NCBI RefSeq assembly: GCF_028595325.1
Contig: NZ_JAQQXR010000016.1
Location: forward strand, 1-64,000
DNA from: Janthinobacterium fluminis
Lineage (GTDB): Bacteria > Pseudomonadota > Gammaproteobacteria > Burkholderiales > Burkholderiaceae_D
DNA: 64,000 bases
Direction: 5' to 3'
A program made the position numbers and the translations under genes. Below are positions 21,179 through 29,594 of this stretch, in pieces (position 1 is the stretch's first letter; each line of letters opens with the position of its first letter). The notes below the pieces were generated by a model that was not told the origin of the DNA, searched no databases, and saw only the letters and a program-made list of their open reading frames with translations.

Positions 21179-22522
21179 TTACCACTTCACTTTCCAAGTC
21201 CCCCCACCCGTGCAGGTTCCGCAGTGTTGAATCAGCTTCCAGTCGTTGGACTTTTCAAGGCGCTCAACCCCTTTTTTTGCTTTCTCCGCTTTGCTAGCGT
21301 TTTGCCATGCGGAGTGACCACAATCATCTATTCGAATGAGAACGTCATAGCCAGGTTTGCTGTGGTGTTTCTTATAGAAGCGAGTGTCACCTGCCGAGGG
21401 CGCTTCGTCCGCTTCAATCTCTGCATTCTGGGCTTCATCTAGTTGGGTTTCCTTAGCTTGGGATAAGGAAGACTCAGCGATAGCTATGCGATTACTCAGA
21501 TTGGCGATCATCTCCTGAGCTTCGTTCAACTTATTCCGCAAGTCCTCATTGTCATCGGCGTAAAGCCTTGCCATTTGAAGTTCTTCGGTGTTTGCCGTAG
21601 CTTTTTGCTCAAGGCGGGTAAGTTTCTCGCGAGCGACAGCTGCCTGAACTTCCCGTATTTCTGCCGGAGGTATGATGGTCAAAGCCGCAACTGACATAAC
21701 AGTCTTCCGCATGGCTGACCGGAATCGCAGGTTGCCTTTTCCGTCCTTGTCATTGGACAATAGCATTGATGCAGTCCATACACTACTTGGTACCTGACTG
21801 TCTGTGGCTCTCGGGACAGGCCAGTAGAGTCGTATTGCCCCCATGTAACAAGAGTGCTGCTTTCCAAGTGCGTCGGTGATGTCCCACGAAGTTTCTTCTC
21901 CGATAGTCACTACCGTAGCTAAGCCTGCGAGGTCATAGGCCAGCTCCTTTGCGATGAAAGGCCATATCGGCTCACCATCATTTTGGGAAACGAGCAAAAT
22001 AGGTAATTTCCGATCTGGTGAAAGAATCTCTGAAATAAGCGCTTGCGCTTCGTTCTCACTCTCGACTACTACCTGCGGCAGGATTTCGACCGGCTTACCG
22101 CCGAATGTCCAATCCGAGTAGAGGTTAAGTATGTCACGAAGAACGGACGGGCAACGAGGATCAGTGACAACCGGGGCGATTACACTAATAGTATTCTTCA
22201 CGTTCAAAGTGCAGTAGACGGAAACCTTTGTTGGGGTGGATATCACCCAAACTGTTGTGACGAAGGATTGCCCGCCGCGAGAAGCCTCCTCTAGCCGTGT
22301 TTCAACGACTGTTCCTTTTTCACTGCTTGTCAGCTCTCGTGTATAGCGGCCGTTGCCTTCCTTTGTTAATGACGGGAATTCGCCTTGAGAATGGGCTGGA
22401 TCGACTACACCTTTGTGCTTAAGCCATGCCATCACTGCTTGAGAAACTTCGGCGCTGCGGGTTTTTGTTTGTTCTGGCGTCAAGCCAGTCGCTTCAATAA
22501 GATGGGCGGATAACGTTTGCAT
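21179..22522 (-). CDS. Coiled-coil protein of unknown function in the Mrr/Shedu cassette
   Basis: A 447-residue protein. Residues 1-120 form a mixed domain, residues about 120-280 an alpha/beta domain (ILSPDRKLPILLVSQNDGEPIW; LAYDLAGLATVVTIG), residues about 290-375 a coiled coil, and the final 60 residues a small domain with CGHSAWQNASKAEKAKKGVERLEK and paired CGTC cysteines. It is the last gene of three on the minus strand after mrr and the Shedu-type gene, with a 107-base gap to the latter. The context suggests a defence role; the family is not recognised. Confidence 0.65.
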   Translation of the reverse strand: MQTLSAHLIEATGLTPEQTKTRSAEVSQAVMAWLKHKGVVDPAHSQGEFPSLTKEGNGRYTRELTSSEKGTVVETRLEEASRGGQSFVTTVWVISTPTKVSVYCTLNVKNTISVIAPVVTDPRCPSVLRDILNLYSDWTFGGKPVEILPQVVVESENEAQALISEILSPDRKLPILLVSQNDGEPIWPFIAKELAYDLAGLATVVTIGEETSWDITDALGKQHSCYMGAIRLYWPVPRATDSQVPSSVWTASMLLSNDKDGKGNLRFRSAMRKTVMSVAALTIIPPAEIREVQAAVAREKLTRLEQKATANTEELQMARLYADDNEDLRNKLNEAQEMIANLSNRIAIAESSLSQAKETQLDEAQNAEIEADEAPSAGDTRFYKKHHSKPGYDVLIRIDDCGHSAWQNASKAEKAKKGVERLEKSNDWKLIQHCGTCTGGGTWKVKW

Positions 22523-22629
22523 TACGACCCCGTGAACAGGAAATTTAAAATGACTAAGGGACTATCGGTTGTGCAGAAAAATAATCGAGCTGGTCAAGCT
22601 TAATGAACTTTCCTTAAATATGTATGTAG

Positions 22630-23856
22630 TTATCCACTAAGTGCAGCAATGGTGTTGTTGAGCCGTCGCAGCAGGTCATCGTATGTAATGATGTCCATCA
22701 TGTGCGCATACTTGCGCTTAATTATTTCGAAATCCAGCAGCTGACTTCCCGTCATGTTCGAACCGCTAATTTGGTCACGTCCAACAATGATGATCGCCTT
22801 GGGGTTGGAAATCCGAATTCGCATACCTGTCGGCAGATCCGCCGCATACTTTGTGGTGAGTACATTCTCTCCTTTGATACCCCATTTCGATAAATGAAAT
22901 AGATACTTTTCGGCCTGCATGATACTGCCGCTTAATTCGGAGGTTGGAATGCTATTGCCACGGTAAAGGCTCTTGCGAAGAATTTTGTCATCGAAAGGTC
23001 TCTTAACTTCTATGACATCAAGATTGCCGTTCGCATCAATGAGAGCGATGTCAATATAACGATCGGTTTTCTTTGTGGGGTCACTGTAGTAATCGTGAAT
23101 CGTAACCTTCTCAAGTACCTTGATGTATTTGGGAAACAAAAGGAGCAGGAAAGACAGCATTAGCTGCTGCCAGTCATCTTCAGTCCAATTTTTTTTGGTC
23201 GTCAATGCATCCTTGATAAGGTCTCGGATCAAGACGTACTTCTCGATTTCTAGCTTCTTCAGGGCGTCCAAGTCAAGTCTTACGGAGCTTCCAAGAGATG
23301 ATTTTTTGTTTAGATAACTCTCATATCGTCCTCTTGCATCTTTCATCCCATCCAGGTATTGAGAAAGAATAGTGTGAACTCGCGCATCGGCATAGCGATC
23401 TAACTCATAGGTGTTGGGGAACTTTCTTAGCAGCTCATTGAAGACTTCCAAAGGAATTGCGTCGGGGCGTGTCCCTCCAATCACGACAGGATCGGAGTGA
23501 TCTAGCAGATCTGAAAGCCGACCAAAAATTGAGACGTTACGCTCCGCAGCAAAGATTGACCGCTTGATTTTCACCTCTTGACTTATAAGCAAATCGTTCT
23601 TGATATCAAGGATTCGCCCGGGGATACGTACATAGCCATTGTCAAAGGTTCCGAACTGAAACCGATATTCGTAGGTATCGAAATCTTGGTTAGGCGCAGG
23701 AGGGTTTAGCAGGTCAGCATTTTTGAACGAAAATATTCGGGATATTCGCGTCTCGTTATTTGTCGTCAGATCGTCCCAGACCCATTTTGTATTCGCCCCT
23801 AGTTCCACTCCGTATTCAAGCTCGACACCAGTAGTGGTGATATGGAATTTAAGCAT
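22630..23856 (-). CDS. sduA: Shedu-type nuclease (DUF4263)
   Basis: A 408-residue protein whose C-terminal half is a DUF4263/SduA nuclease: NWTEDDWQQLMLSFLLLLFP, a catalytic strand pair IDIALIDANGNLDVIEVKRP (the D...ExK of a PD-(D/E)xK site), a basic LRKSLYRGN and a final AIIIVGRDQ. The N-terminal half is the variable sensing region (beta-rich). Shedu proteins assemble into oligomers and nick phage DNA. A predicted Mrr gene lies 37 bases upstream on the same strand, so the two likely share a transcript. Low GC and flanking tRNA repeats mark it as horizontally acquired. Confidence 0.85.
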   Translation of the reverse strand: MLKFHITTTGVELEYGVELGANTKWVWDDLTTNNETRISRIFSFKNADLLNPPAPNQDFDTYEYRFQFGTFDNGYVRIPGRILDIKNDLLISQEVKIKRSIFAAERNVSIFGRLSDLLDHSDPVVIGGTRPDAIPLEVFNELLRKFPNTYELDRYADARVHTILSQYLDGMKDARGRYESYLNKKSSLGSSVRLDLDALKKLEIEKYVLIRDLIKDALTTKKNWTEDDWQQLMLSFLLLLFPKYIKVLEKVTIHDYYSDPTKKTDRYIDIALIDANGNLDVIEVKRPFDDKILRKSLYRGNSIPTSELSGSIMQAEKYLFHLSKWGIKGENVLTTKYAADLPTGMRIRISNPKAIIIVGRDQISGSNMTGSQLLDFEIIKRKYAHMMDIITYDDLLRRLNNTIAALSG

Positions 23857-23893
23857 GTTTTATTCTGTGTAAACATCGGAGCATTAACGCGCG

Positions 23894-24844
23894 TTACACA
23901 TTTTCTCCTTCGAAATAGTCAGAATCGATTCGTTTTATGTCGAAACTGCTCACTGGCGAGACTCCGACGTTGTGATCGACCATATAGGAAGTGAGCTGCT
24001 CTCCATCGATTAAGATGATCTTCGCAGAGATAATGTTTGTGTACTCCATTGCCTCGCGGGTAAAACTGGAGGACGTGATGAAGATGCCTTTGTTTGCTCG
24101 TTGTCCCTGCAATGCGCCAGCGAATTTCTGGATTTCGGGGCGTCCAACGGTTCCTTCCCAGCGTTTGGCTTGTACATAAATCACATCCAAACCCAATTTG
24201 TCTTCCTTAATCATTCCATCAATGCCACCGTCGCCGCTTTTTCCCATCGCACGTCCTGCATCGCGACGAGAGCCTCCGTACCCCATGGCGACAAGAAGAT
24301 CAATCACTAGTCGCTCAAAGAATGCTGGGGACGACACTTTGATTTGCTCTAGTAGTTCGGCCTCTAGGTTGCCGCGCAGGCGCTGATAGGCTTGAGAGAA
24401 TAGTTCTTCCGGAGTCGAATCCGACTGACGGTCAGGCAATTCAAGGTTTGGGATTTGGAGGTTTACATCGGACGCTTTAAGCTCAACCCGCTGTCCGCCA
24501 CGACGTAATTTAAAATCCAAGTACTCAGGGTATTGCTCAAGAGTAGAGTTATCGATCCTCGAAGGCTGTTTTGCAAGAAGCTCCAAGCCTCTTGTTGATA
24601 TTTGAAAAAAACCTCGTTTCCTAGATTGTAGGAGTGCTGCTTGTTTGAGATATGTGCGCGCCCAACCAACGCGATTATCAAATAACGGCGCAGTGCCGCT
24701 CGGTAGCATGACGTTGCGTTCTTCATCCGTGAGCGCGAATTCCTCCGCAAGTACTTCGACTGCGTCCCTGAAACGGCGCTCCAGGCCATCTCTTGCAATT
24801 CGAAGTAAGGGCAACATTAATGTTTGATAGTCAGGGATTGTCAT
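23894..24844 (-). CDS. mrr: Mrr-type restriction endonuclease
   Basis: A 316-residue protein. The N-terminal winged-helix Mrr_N domain contains LTDEERNVMLPSG and NRVGWARTYLKQAALLQSRKRGFFQIS. The C-terminal Mrr catalytic domain contains FFERLVIDLLVAMGYGGS, GKSGDGGIDGMIKED and VIYVQAKRW, that is the D and QxK of the Mrr nuclease site. Mrr proteins cut methylated or otherwise modified DNA. It is the first gene of a three-gene minus-strand unit. No good ribosome binding site precedes ATG 24844. Confidence 0.92.
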   Translation of the reverse strand: MTIPDYQTLMLPLLRIARDGLERRFRDAVEVLAEEFALTDEERNVMLPSGTAPLFDNRVGWARTYLKQAALLQSRKRGFFQISTRGLELLAKQPSRIDNSTLEQYPEYLDFKLRRGGQRVELKASDVNLQIPNLELPDRQSDSTPEELFSQAYQRLRGNLEAELLEQIKVSSPAFFERLVIDLLVAMGYGGSRRDAGRAMGKSGDGGIDGMIKEDKLGLDVIYVQAKRWEGTVGRPEIQKFAGALQGQRANKGIFITSSSFTREAMEYTNIISAKIILIDGEQLTSYMVDHNVGVSPVSSFDIKRIDSDYFEGENV

Positions 24845-25116
24845 GTCAGACGGAATTGAGCAAGTAATTATCTTGCGTCAAGGATAGCACCTTGTGTGAC
24901 AGGAAATCCATCTATGGGTGAACGTAGTGATCCGTGGATTCTCTGCAAAGACAAGGGATGCAAGCGTCAGCTCATGGACATTGGGAATCTGAGCTGTTTT
25001 AGTGGCCCTAGCGTGCGGGCTGCCCGTATTGGACGGTTGGAGGATTTGGTCGGCGGGACGCTTGCCTGAGGTGGGCCGGAAATGGACCGAAAAGCTGGGT
25101 AACGTAAGCTGAAAAC

Positions 25117-25147
25117 AAAAACGCCGATCTGCATGGATCGGCGTTTT
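25117..25147 (-). terminator. Rho-independent terminator of the tRNA-Phe gene at 25161
   Basis: AAAACGCCGATC and GGATCGGCGTTTT flank a short loop and end in a T run on the minus strand, 14 bases after the tRNA 3' end. The same hairpin, with arm sequence changes that keep pairing, accompanies all five tRNA-Phe copies in the window. Confidence 0.8.
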
Positions 25148-25160
25148 CACTTTTTATTCT

Positions 25161-25236
25161 TGGTGGCCCGGGGCGGAATCGAACCACCGACACAAGGATT
25201 TTCAATCCTCTGCTCTACCGACTGAGCTACCAGGCC
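25161..25236 (-). tRNA. tRNA-Phe (GAA), intact copy 1
   Basis: This is a complete 76-base cloverleaf with encoded CCA. The acceptor GGCCTGG pairs with CCGGGCC (one U-G), the D arm is GCTC/GAGC, the anticodon loop is TTGAAAA giving GAA, and the T loop is TTCGATT. A TATAAT box lies at 25247-25252 on the minus strand. It is identical in sequence to the copy at 47875-47950. It also serves as the proximal attachment site of the Mrr/Shedu cassette, whose distal copy is at 20634. Confidence 0.97.
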
Positions 25237-25455
25237 AAGGTGCAGAATTATAGCAGGCCGCCGGCGCAAATGGCTAGGGCCTGTTTCCCAACTGTCTCGT
25301 CTGGTGTATTTTGCCGCGTGGAAAGCTCTGCGGCGCCCTGTTTGCGCCGGTGCGCGGGGTAGAATCGAGGCTCTGCCGTGTCCGTCCCGGCCCTTGGCAA
25401 TACGGCTGCGCGCCCGCTCCGCGCGGCTGGGCGATGCCACTTTCGGAGGTGAAAA

Positions 25456-26283
25456 TTGTTGCCGATTCTACGCACGCTGCGGCGCGCCGGCCGTCCGCTG
25501 CTGGCGGCGGGCCTGGCCTTGCCGCTGTGGGCGTGCGCCGCGTGTTCCCGGGACATCATAGTGCCCGTGGCGCCGACCGGCTACAGCGTCATCATCGCCG
25601 GCGACACCGTGTCCGGCGCCTTCCCCGACATGCTGCGCGAGTTGGGCGAGAAGATGGGTTGCAAGTTTCTCTTTCCCGTCGTGCCGCGGGCCCGCCTGGC
25701 GTCGATGTTCCTGCAGTCGGGCGAGGCCGATTTGATGCTGCCGGCCTCGCGCAGCGCCGAGCGTGACCAGTTGGCCATTTTCGTGCCGATGATGACGCTG
25801 AAGATGGCCTTGATCAGCCTGAAGCAAAAGCAGGTCAGGCCGGCCAGCGTCGGCGAGTTGCTGGCCCGCCGCCAGTGGAATGGCATCGTCGTGCGCAGCT
25901 ATGTGTTCGGCGACGAATATAACGCGCTGGTGCGCGGCCTCGATGCGCAGAACCGGATTTTCTACGCCAACAGCCTGGCGACGGTGGCGCGCATGCTGCA
26001 GGTCGGCCGCGGCGATTTCACCATCGTCGCGCCGTCGGTGTTCCTGACCTCGCTCAGCGAAGACCCGGCGCTGGCCAGCCTGCGCGACAAGCTCGAATAC
26101 ACGACGCTCGACGGCCTGCCGCCGACCGAGAGCGGGGCGTATATCTCGAAGCGCTCGCTGTCGGCCGCCGACCAGGCCGAGTTGTACGCCCTGCTGGAGC
26201 GGGCCCGCAAGGGCGTGCTGTGGAAGTCCTTCCAAAAATATTATCCCGCCGATCTGTTGCAGTATTTTGTGTTGCAGCATTAG
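25456..26283 (+). CDS. Periplasmic solute-binding protein (SBP_bac_3-like)
   Basis: A 275-residue protein with a signal peptide (RPLLAAGLALPLWACAACS); the cysteines make a lipoprotein possible. The mature part follows the bacterial extracellular solute-binding family 3 layout: GAFPDMLRELGEKMGCKF, then SGEADLMLPASRSAERD, IVVRSYVFGDEYNALV and a C-terminal AELYALLERARKGVLWKSFQKYYP. TTG 25456 is the likely start because GGAGGT stands 6 bases before it. It converges on a GGDEF sensor, and such proteins often act as signalling input rather than transport. No permease genes are nearby. Confidence 0.75.
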   Translation: MLPILRTLRRAGRPLLAAGLALPLWACAACSRDIIVPVAPTGYSVIIAGDTVSGAFPDMLRELGEKMGCKFLFPVVPRARLASMFLQSGEADLMLPASRSAERDQLAIFVPMMTLKMALISLKQKQVRPASVGELLARRQWNGIVVRSYVFGDEYNALVRGLDAQNRIFYANSLATVARMLQVGRGDFTIVAPSVFLTSLSEDPALASLRDKLEYTTLDGLPPTESGAYISKRSLSAADQAELYALLERARKGVLWKSFQKYYPADLLQYFVLQH

Positions 26284-26301
26284 GCGCGGCCGTTTGGCGC
26301 C

Positions 26302-28290
26302 TTAGCCGCCCTGGTACAACTGCACCCGGTCGTGGCCGGCCCGCTTGGCGCGGTACATGGCGATGTCGGCGTGTTTGGACAGTTCGATTTCGTCGCCGCC
26401 GTGCTCGGGGAAGAGGGCGACGCCGATGCTGGCCGAGATGCGCAGCGCGTGGCTGGCGACGAGGTAGGGGCGGCTCAGGCTGTGGCGGATTTTCTCGGCC
26501 ACGCCGAGCGCCGCCTCGGCGTTGTCGATGCTGCGCAGCAGCACGACGAATTCGTCGCCGCCGACGCGCGCCGCCGAGTCCGACTCGCGCACGCAGTCGA
26601 GCAGGCGCTGCGCCACGTCTTGCAGCAGCAGGTCGCCGGTGCGGTGGCCCAACTGGTCGTTGACGGGTTTGAACAGGTCCAGGTCGATGAACAGCAGGGC
26701 CAGTTGCCGGTGGTCGCGGCGGGCGCCGGCCAGCGCCAGTTGCAGGCGGTCGGAAAACAGCGCGCGGTTGGGCAGGCCCGTCAGCATGTCGTGCTGGGCC
26801 AGGTGGCGGATGCGCTCCTCGATCAGGCGCCGCTCGCTGATGTCGCGCGTCACCCCCAGCAAGCCCGTGTAGTGGCCGGCGCCGTTGCGCATGCCCGTCA
26901 CGGTGGCCTCGGTCCACACGGTGCCGCCCTGCTTGTGCGTATACTCCAGTTCGTGGCGGAAGGCCGGCACGGGGCCGCCGGCGCGGATCGCCGCGATCAG
27001 CCCCTGCAGGCCGGTGGTGGCGATGGCGGCCGAGGTCGGCGCAAGCGTGGCGGCCAGGGTCTGCGGCAGCAGCTCGGCGGCGCGGTAGCCGAGCAGTTTT
27101 TCGGCCGAGGGACTGAGGTAGGTGAAGCGGCCGTCCAGGTCCATGGTCCAGATCAGGTCGGAGGCGTGGTCGGTCAGCAGGCGGTGGCGCTCCTCGCTGT
27201 CGCGCAGCGCCCGCCCGGCGCGCTTGCTGTCGTCCAGCGCCGTGGCCAGGCGCCGGTTGATGCGGAAGATGTAGGCCGCCAGCGCGCTGATGGCCGCCAG
27301 CAGGCCGAGGGCGCTGCCCAGCCAGCTCAGGTCGAGCTTCGGATCGGGCTGATACAGGAAGCCCTGCAGCGAGAAGTCGCGCGGCAGTTGGCCCAGGCTG
27401 ACGTAGGTGTCGGCGATGTGGCGCCAGCGCAGCGGGTTCATGTAGCCGACCTCGATCAGGTCGGTACGCAGCAGCGGCGCCATCGCCGCCGCCTCGGACA
27501 GGTAGAAGTCGAGGCTGTGCGCGCTCGAATAGCGGCTGCGTATCAGTTCGGCGATCTGCTGCGGGTGCGCCATCGCGTACTGCCAGCCGCGCAGGCTGGC
27601 GTCGCGGAAGGCTTTGGCGCGCCCCGGGTGGGCGCGGATTTCCGCCTCCGTCGTGAACAGGTTGTCGCCGTAAAAGTCGATGCCGGCCGTGCGCGGTGTG
27701 TAGATCTGGTAGGCGAACTTGGCCTGGTCGAAATAATACGGTTCCGTCGTCACATAGGCGCTGATCGCGTCGACCTTGCCCTCGACCAGATCCTGCGGCC
27801 GGTCGTTGTGCTCGACGCGCACGAAGCGCCCGGCCGTGACGCCGTCCAGCGCCAGGTAGGCCAGCAGCTCATCCGATTGCGCCTCGATCATCACGCGCTT
27901 GCCGAGCAGGCCGCGCAGGCTGCGGCCGGCGCCGCCGGCCGGCGTGATCAGCACGGCCGGCGAGTGCTGGAAGATGACGGCCAGCGCCACCACCGGCTGG
28001 CCGGCTTGGCGCGCCAGCAGCAGGCTGCTGGTGGCGACGCCGTATTGCGCCTGGCCGCTCAGCACATTGCGCACCGGGTCGGCGCTGGGCGAGCCTTCGA
28101 CGAGCGTCACGTCGAGGCCGGCGTCGCGGTAGTAGCCCAGCTCCTTGGCCGCGTAATAGCCGGCGAACTGGAAGGCGTGTGTCCATTTCAGCTGCAGCGT
28201 GACGGGTTCGAGCGCCCGCGCCGCCGCCGGCCACAGCCAGGCAGGCAGCGCCACGGCGGCGGTCAACACGAAGCGAAGCAGTCTGTTCAT
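26302..28290 (-). CDS. NMT1-type periplasmic sensor with PAS and GGDEF domains (diguanylate cyclase)
   Basis: A 662-residue membrane protein. After a signal peptide (VLTAAVALPAWLWPAAARA) comes an NMT1/THI5-like ligand-binding domain (LQLKWTHAFQFAGYYAAKELGYYRDAGLDV), the fold used to bind pyrimidine or thiamine precursors. One transmembrane helix (LGSALGLLAAISALAAYIF) precedes a PAS domain (ERHRLLTDHASDLIWTMD) and a GGDEF domain with an intact VGGDEFVVLL. It should make cyclic di-GMP in response to a periplasmic ligand. The start at 28290 (MNRLLRF) gives a proper signal peptide; upstream in-frame codons do not. Confidence 0.9.
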   Translation of the reverse strand: MNRLLRFVLTAAVALPAWLWPAAARALEPVTLQLKWTHAFQFAGYYAAKELGYYRDAGLDVTLVEGSPSADPVRNVLSGQAQYGVATSSLLLARQAGQPVVALAVIFQHSPAVLITPAGGAGRSLRGLLGKRVMIEAQSDELLAYLALDGVTAGRFVRVEHNDRPQDLVEGKVDAISAYVTTEPYYFDQAKFAYQIYTPRTAGIDFYGDNLFTTEAEIRAHPGRAKAFRDASLRGWQYAMAHPQQIAELIRSRYSSAHSLDFYLSEAAAMAPLLRTDLIEVGYMNPLRWRHIADTYVSLGQLPRDFSLQGFLYQPDPKLDLSWLGSALGLLAAISALAAYIFRINRRLATALDDSKRAGRALRDSEERHRLLTDHASDLIWTMDLDGRFTYLSPSAEKLLGYRAAELLPQTLAATLAPTSAAIATTGLQGLIAAIRAGGPVPAFRHELEYTHKQGGTVWTEATVTGMRNGAGHYTGLLGVTRDISERRLIEERIRHLAQHDMLTGLPNRALFSDRLQLALAGARRDHRQLALLFIDLDLFKPVNDQLGHRTGDLLLQDVAQRLLDCVRESDSAARVGGDEFVVLLRSIDNAEAALGVAEKIRHSLSRPYLVASHALRISASIGVALFPEHGGDEIELSKHADIAMYRAKRAGHDRVQLYQGG

Positions 28291-28502
28291 ATGTGGCTCA
28301 TGCCCGAGGCGGCTCCAGGGTAGCGGCCTACGGATGGGGGCGGTTTTTCTCGCGCGGCCCGGCAGCGGGGGCGGCCGCCGCCGCGCCGGCGATGCCTGTC
28401 CGATTATACGTTGACGGAGGGTATGATCAGCGCTTGCGGCCCGGTAAACCGGCGCGGCGTCGCTGCACTGTTGCAATACGACACGCGTGGCGGGCCGGGC
28501 CA

Positions 28503-28532
28503 AAAAAAACGGAGGCCGTAGCCCCCGTTTTT
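28503..28532 (-). terminator. Rho-independent terminator of the PEP-CTERM gene
   Basis: On the minus strand AAAACGGGGGC, a short loop and GCCTCCGTTTTTTTT form a GC-rich hairpin with a T run, 19 bases after the stop of the gene at 28551. Confidence 0.8.
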
Positions 28533-28550
28533 ACTGATGCCTAACGCTGC

Positions 28551-29087
28551 TTACGCGGCGTTTTTGCGGCGACGGCTCATGAAGCCCAACAGGCCCAGGC
28601 CGCCCAGCAGCATGCCGTAGGTTGCTGGCTCAGGCACTGCGCTGACGGTCAGGTTGCCGCCGAAGCTGCCGGCCTTGCCCGCCACGGCGCTGCCGCCCAC
28701 TTGCAGGTAGTAGTTACCCGCTGCCAGGTTGGCGAACGACAGTTCCCACAGGTCGGTTTTGCCGGTCTGCAGTTGCACGCCGCTGGCGATCAAGCCGTTG
28801 CTGCCGTACAGACCCAGCGAGGTGATGTCCAGGCCGTTCGCCGCGGATGGGCTGTACGAGGAAATCTGGGCGTCGATGCTGCCGAAGCCGCTGAAGCTGA
28901 AGGTGAACTGGTCGAGGAAGGTGTTGCCCTTGTTGCCGGCGCCGAAAGCGCTGCCGACGGCGGAGGTGCCGTCGAGCAGGGTCAGTACCGTGGGCGTGTG
29001 GCTCATGTCGGCCGCCATCGTCGCCGAGGAGGCGAAGGTTGCGCCCGCGACCAGGATGGCCGCGATCAGGGAAGTGGTTTTTTTCAT
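28551..29087 (-). CDS. FxDxF-type PEP-CTERM exported protein
   Basis: A 178-residue protein with a signal peptide (TTSLIAAILVAGATFASSATMAA). The mature part contains the FxDxF element (FLDQFTFSF) and ends in the tripartite sorting signal VPEPATYGMLLGGLGLLGF followed by MSRRRK. PEP-CTERM proteins are processed by exosortase and associate with exopolysaccharide. The FxDxF subgroup is typical of Oxalobacteraceae and relatives. No exosortase is in the window. It has its own terminator at 28503. Confidence 0.9.
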   Translation of the reverse strand: MKKTTSLIAAILVAGATFASSATMAADMSHTPTVLTLLDGTSAVGSAFGAGNKGNTFLDQFTFSFSGFGSIDAQISSYSPSAANGLDITSLGLYGSNGLIASGVQLQTGKTDLWELSFANLAAGNYYLQVGGSAVAGKAGSFGGNLTVSAVPEPATYGMLLGGLGLLGFMSRRRKNAA

Positions 29088-29440
29088 AAATGCCTTCTTA
29101 AAAAAATGGCCGCATAGGCAGCCAGGGTTGATGAATCATCGGGACGATCATGCTAGCAGGCGAGCTCTGCGTTTAAGCCCATGCGCGCAAGCGTGCGCGG
29201 GGGGAAAGATGATAATTCCTCAAGGCAATATGATGCTTGTGCAGCCGGGGTTTTGTCATTTTCATAGGGAAATCCGGCACAAGGACTTGGCATTTTGAAC
29301 ACCTGCCGACGCCGTTCGTTGCACTGTAGGAATATTCTTACATGAAGACGAGCATTGCTCTGGCGTCCGTGGCGAGTCTGGACGTGATCGTGCTCCGGCC
29401 CATTATTGAGCGGAGCCGAGGACTGCAAGTCCTGGAAACA
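29088..29440. other. Intergenic stretch with a short tRNA-anticodon-like remnant
   Basis: About 350 bases without a supported gene. CCGGCACAAGGACTT at 29275-29289 matches similar pieces outside repeats A (20562) and E (47802), and resembles the anticodon-side of the tRNA-Phe complement (ACAAGGATTTTCAA). It may be the trace of an older recombination event. The promoter of the PEP-CTERM gene must also be here but is not clear. Confidence 0.3.
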
Positions 29441-29569
29441 AAAACGCCAATCACGATGAATTGGCGTTTTAAGAGCTGGTTCTTGGCGGCCCGGGGTGGA
29501 ATCGAACCACCGGCGCAAGGATGTTTAAAACCAGGCGCTACGGTTTGCGCCCAAGGGCATGGGGAGGCC
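29441..29569 (-). repeat. tRNA-Phe-derived repeat C (terminator hairpin plus degenerate tRNA)
   Basis: A hairpin (AAAACGCCAAT 29441-29451 with ATTGGCGTTTT 29460-29470) is followed by a tRNA-like complement from TGGCGGCCC at 29484. The T arm carries a change that keeps pairing (GGTGG with CCACC). The anticodon region is altered (TTTTAAAC instead of TTGAAAA), and the 5' half differs from tRNA-Phe but shares CGTAG.GCCT with repeat A. It is the left boundary of the reductase/TetR cassette. Confidence 0.6.
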
Positions 29570-29594
29570 GGCGGCGAGAAGGCCGAGCGGCGCG

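Noticed and set aside
26332..28323. 663-codon + strand frame opposite the NMT1-PAS-GGDEF gene
   Set aside because: It is antisense to a gene with three clear domains and has none itself.
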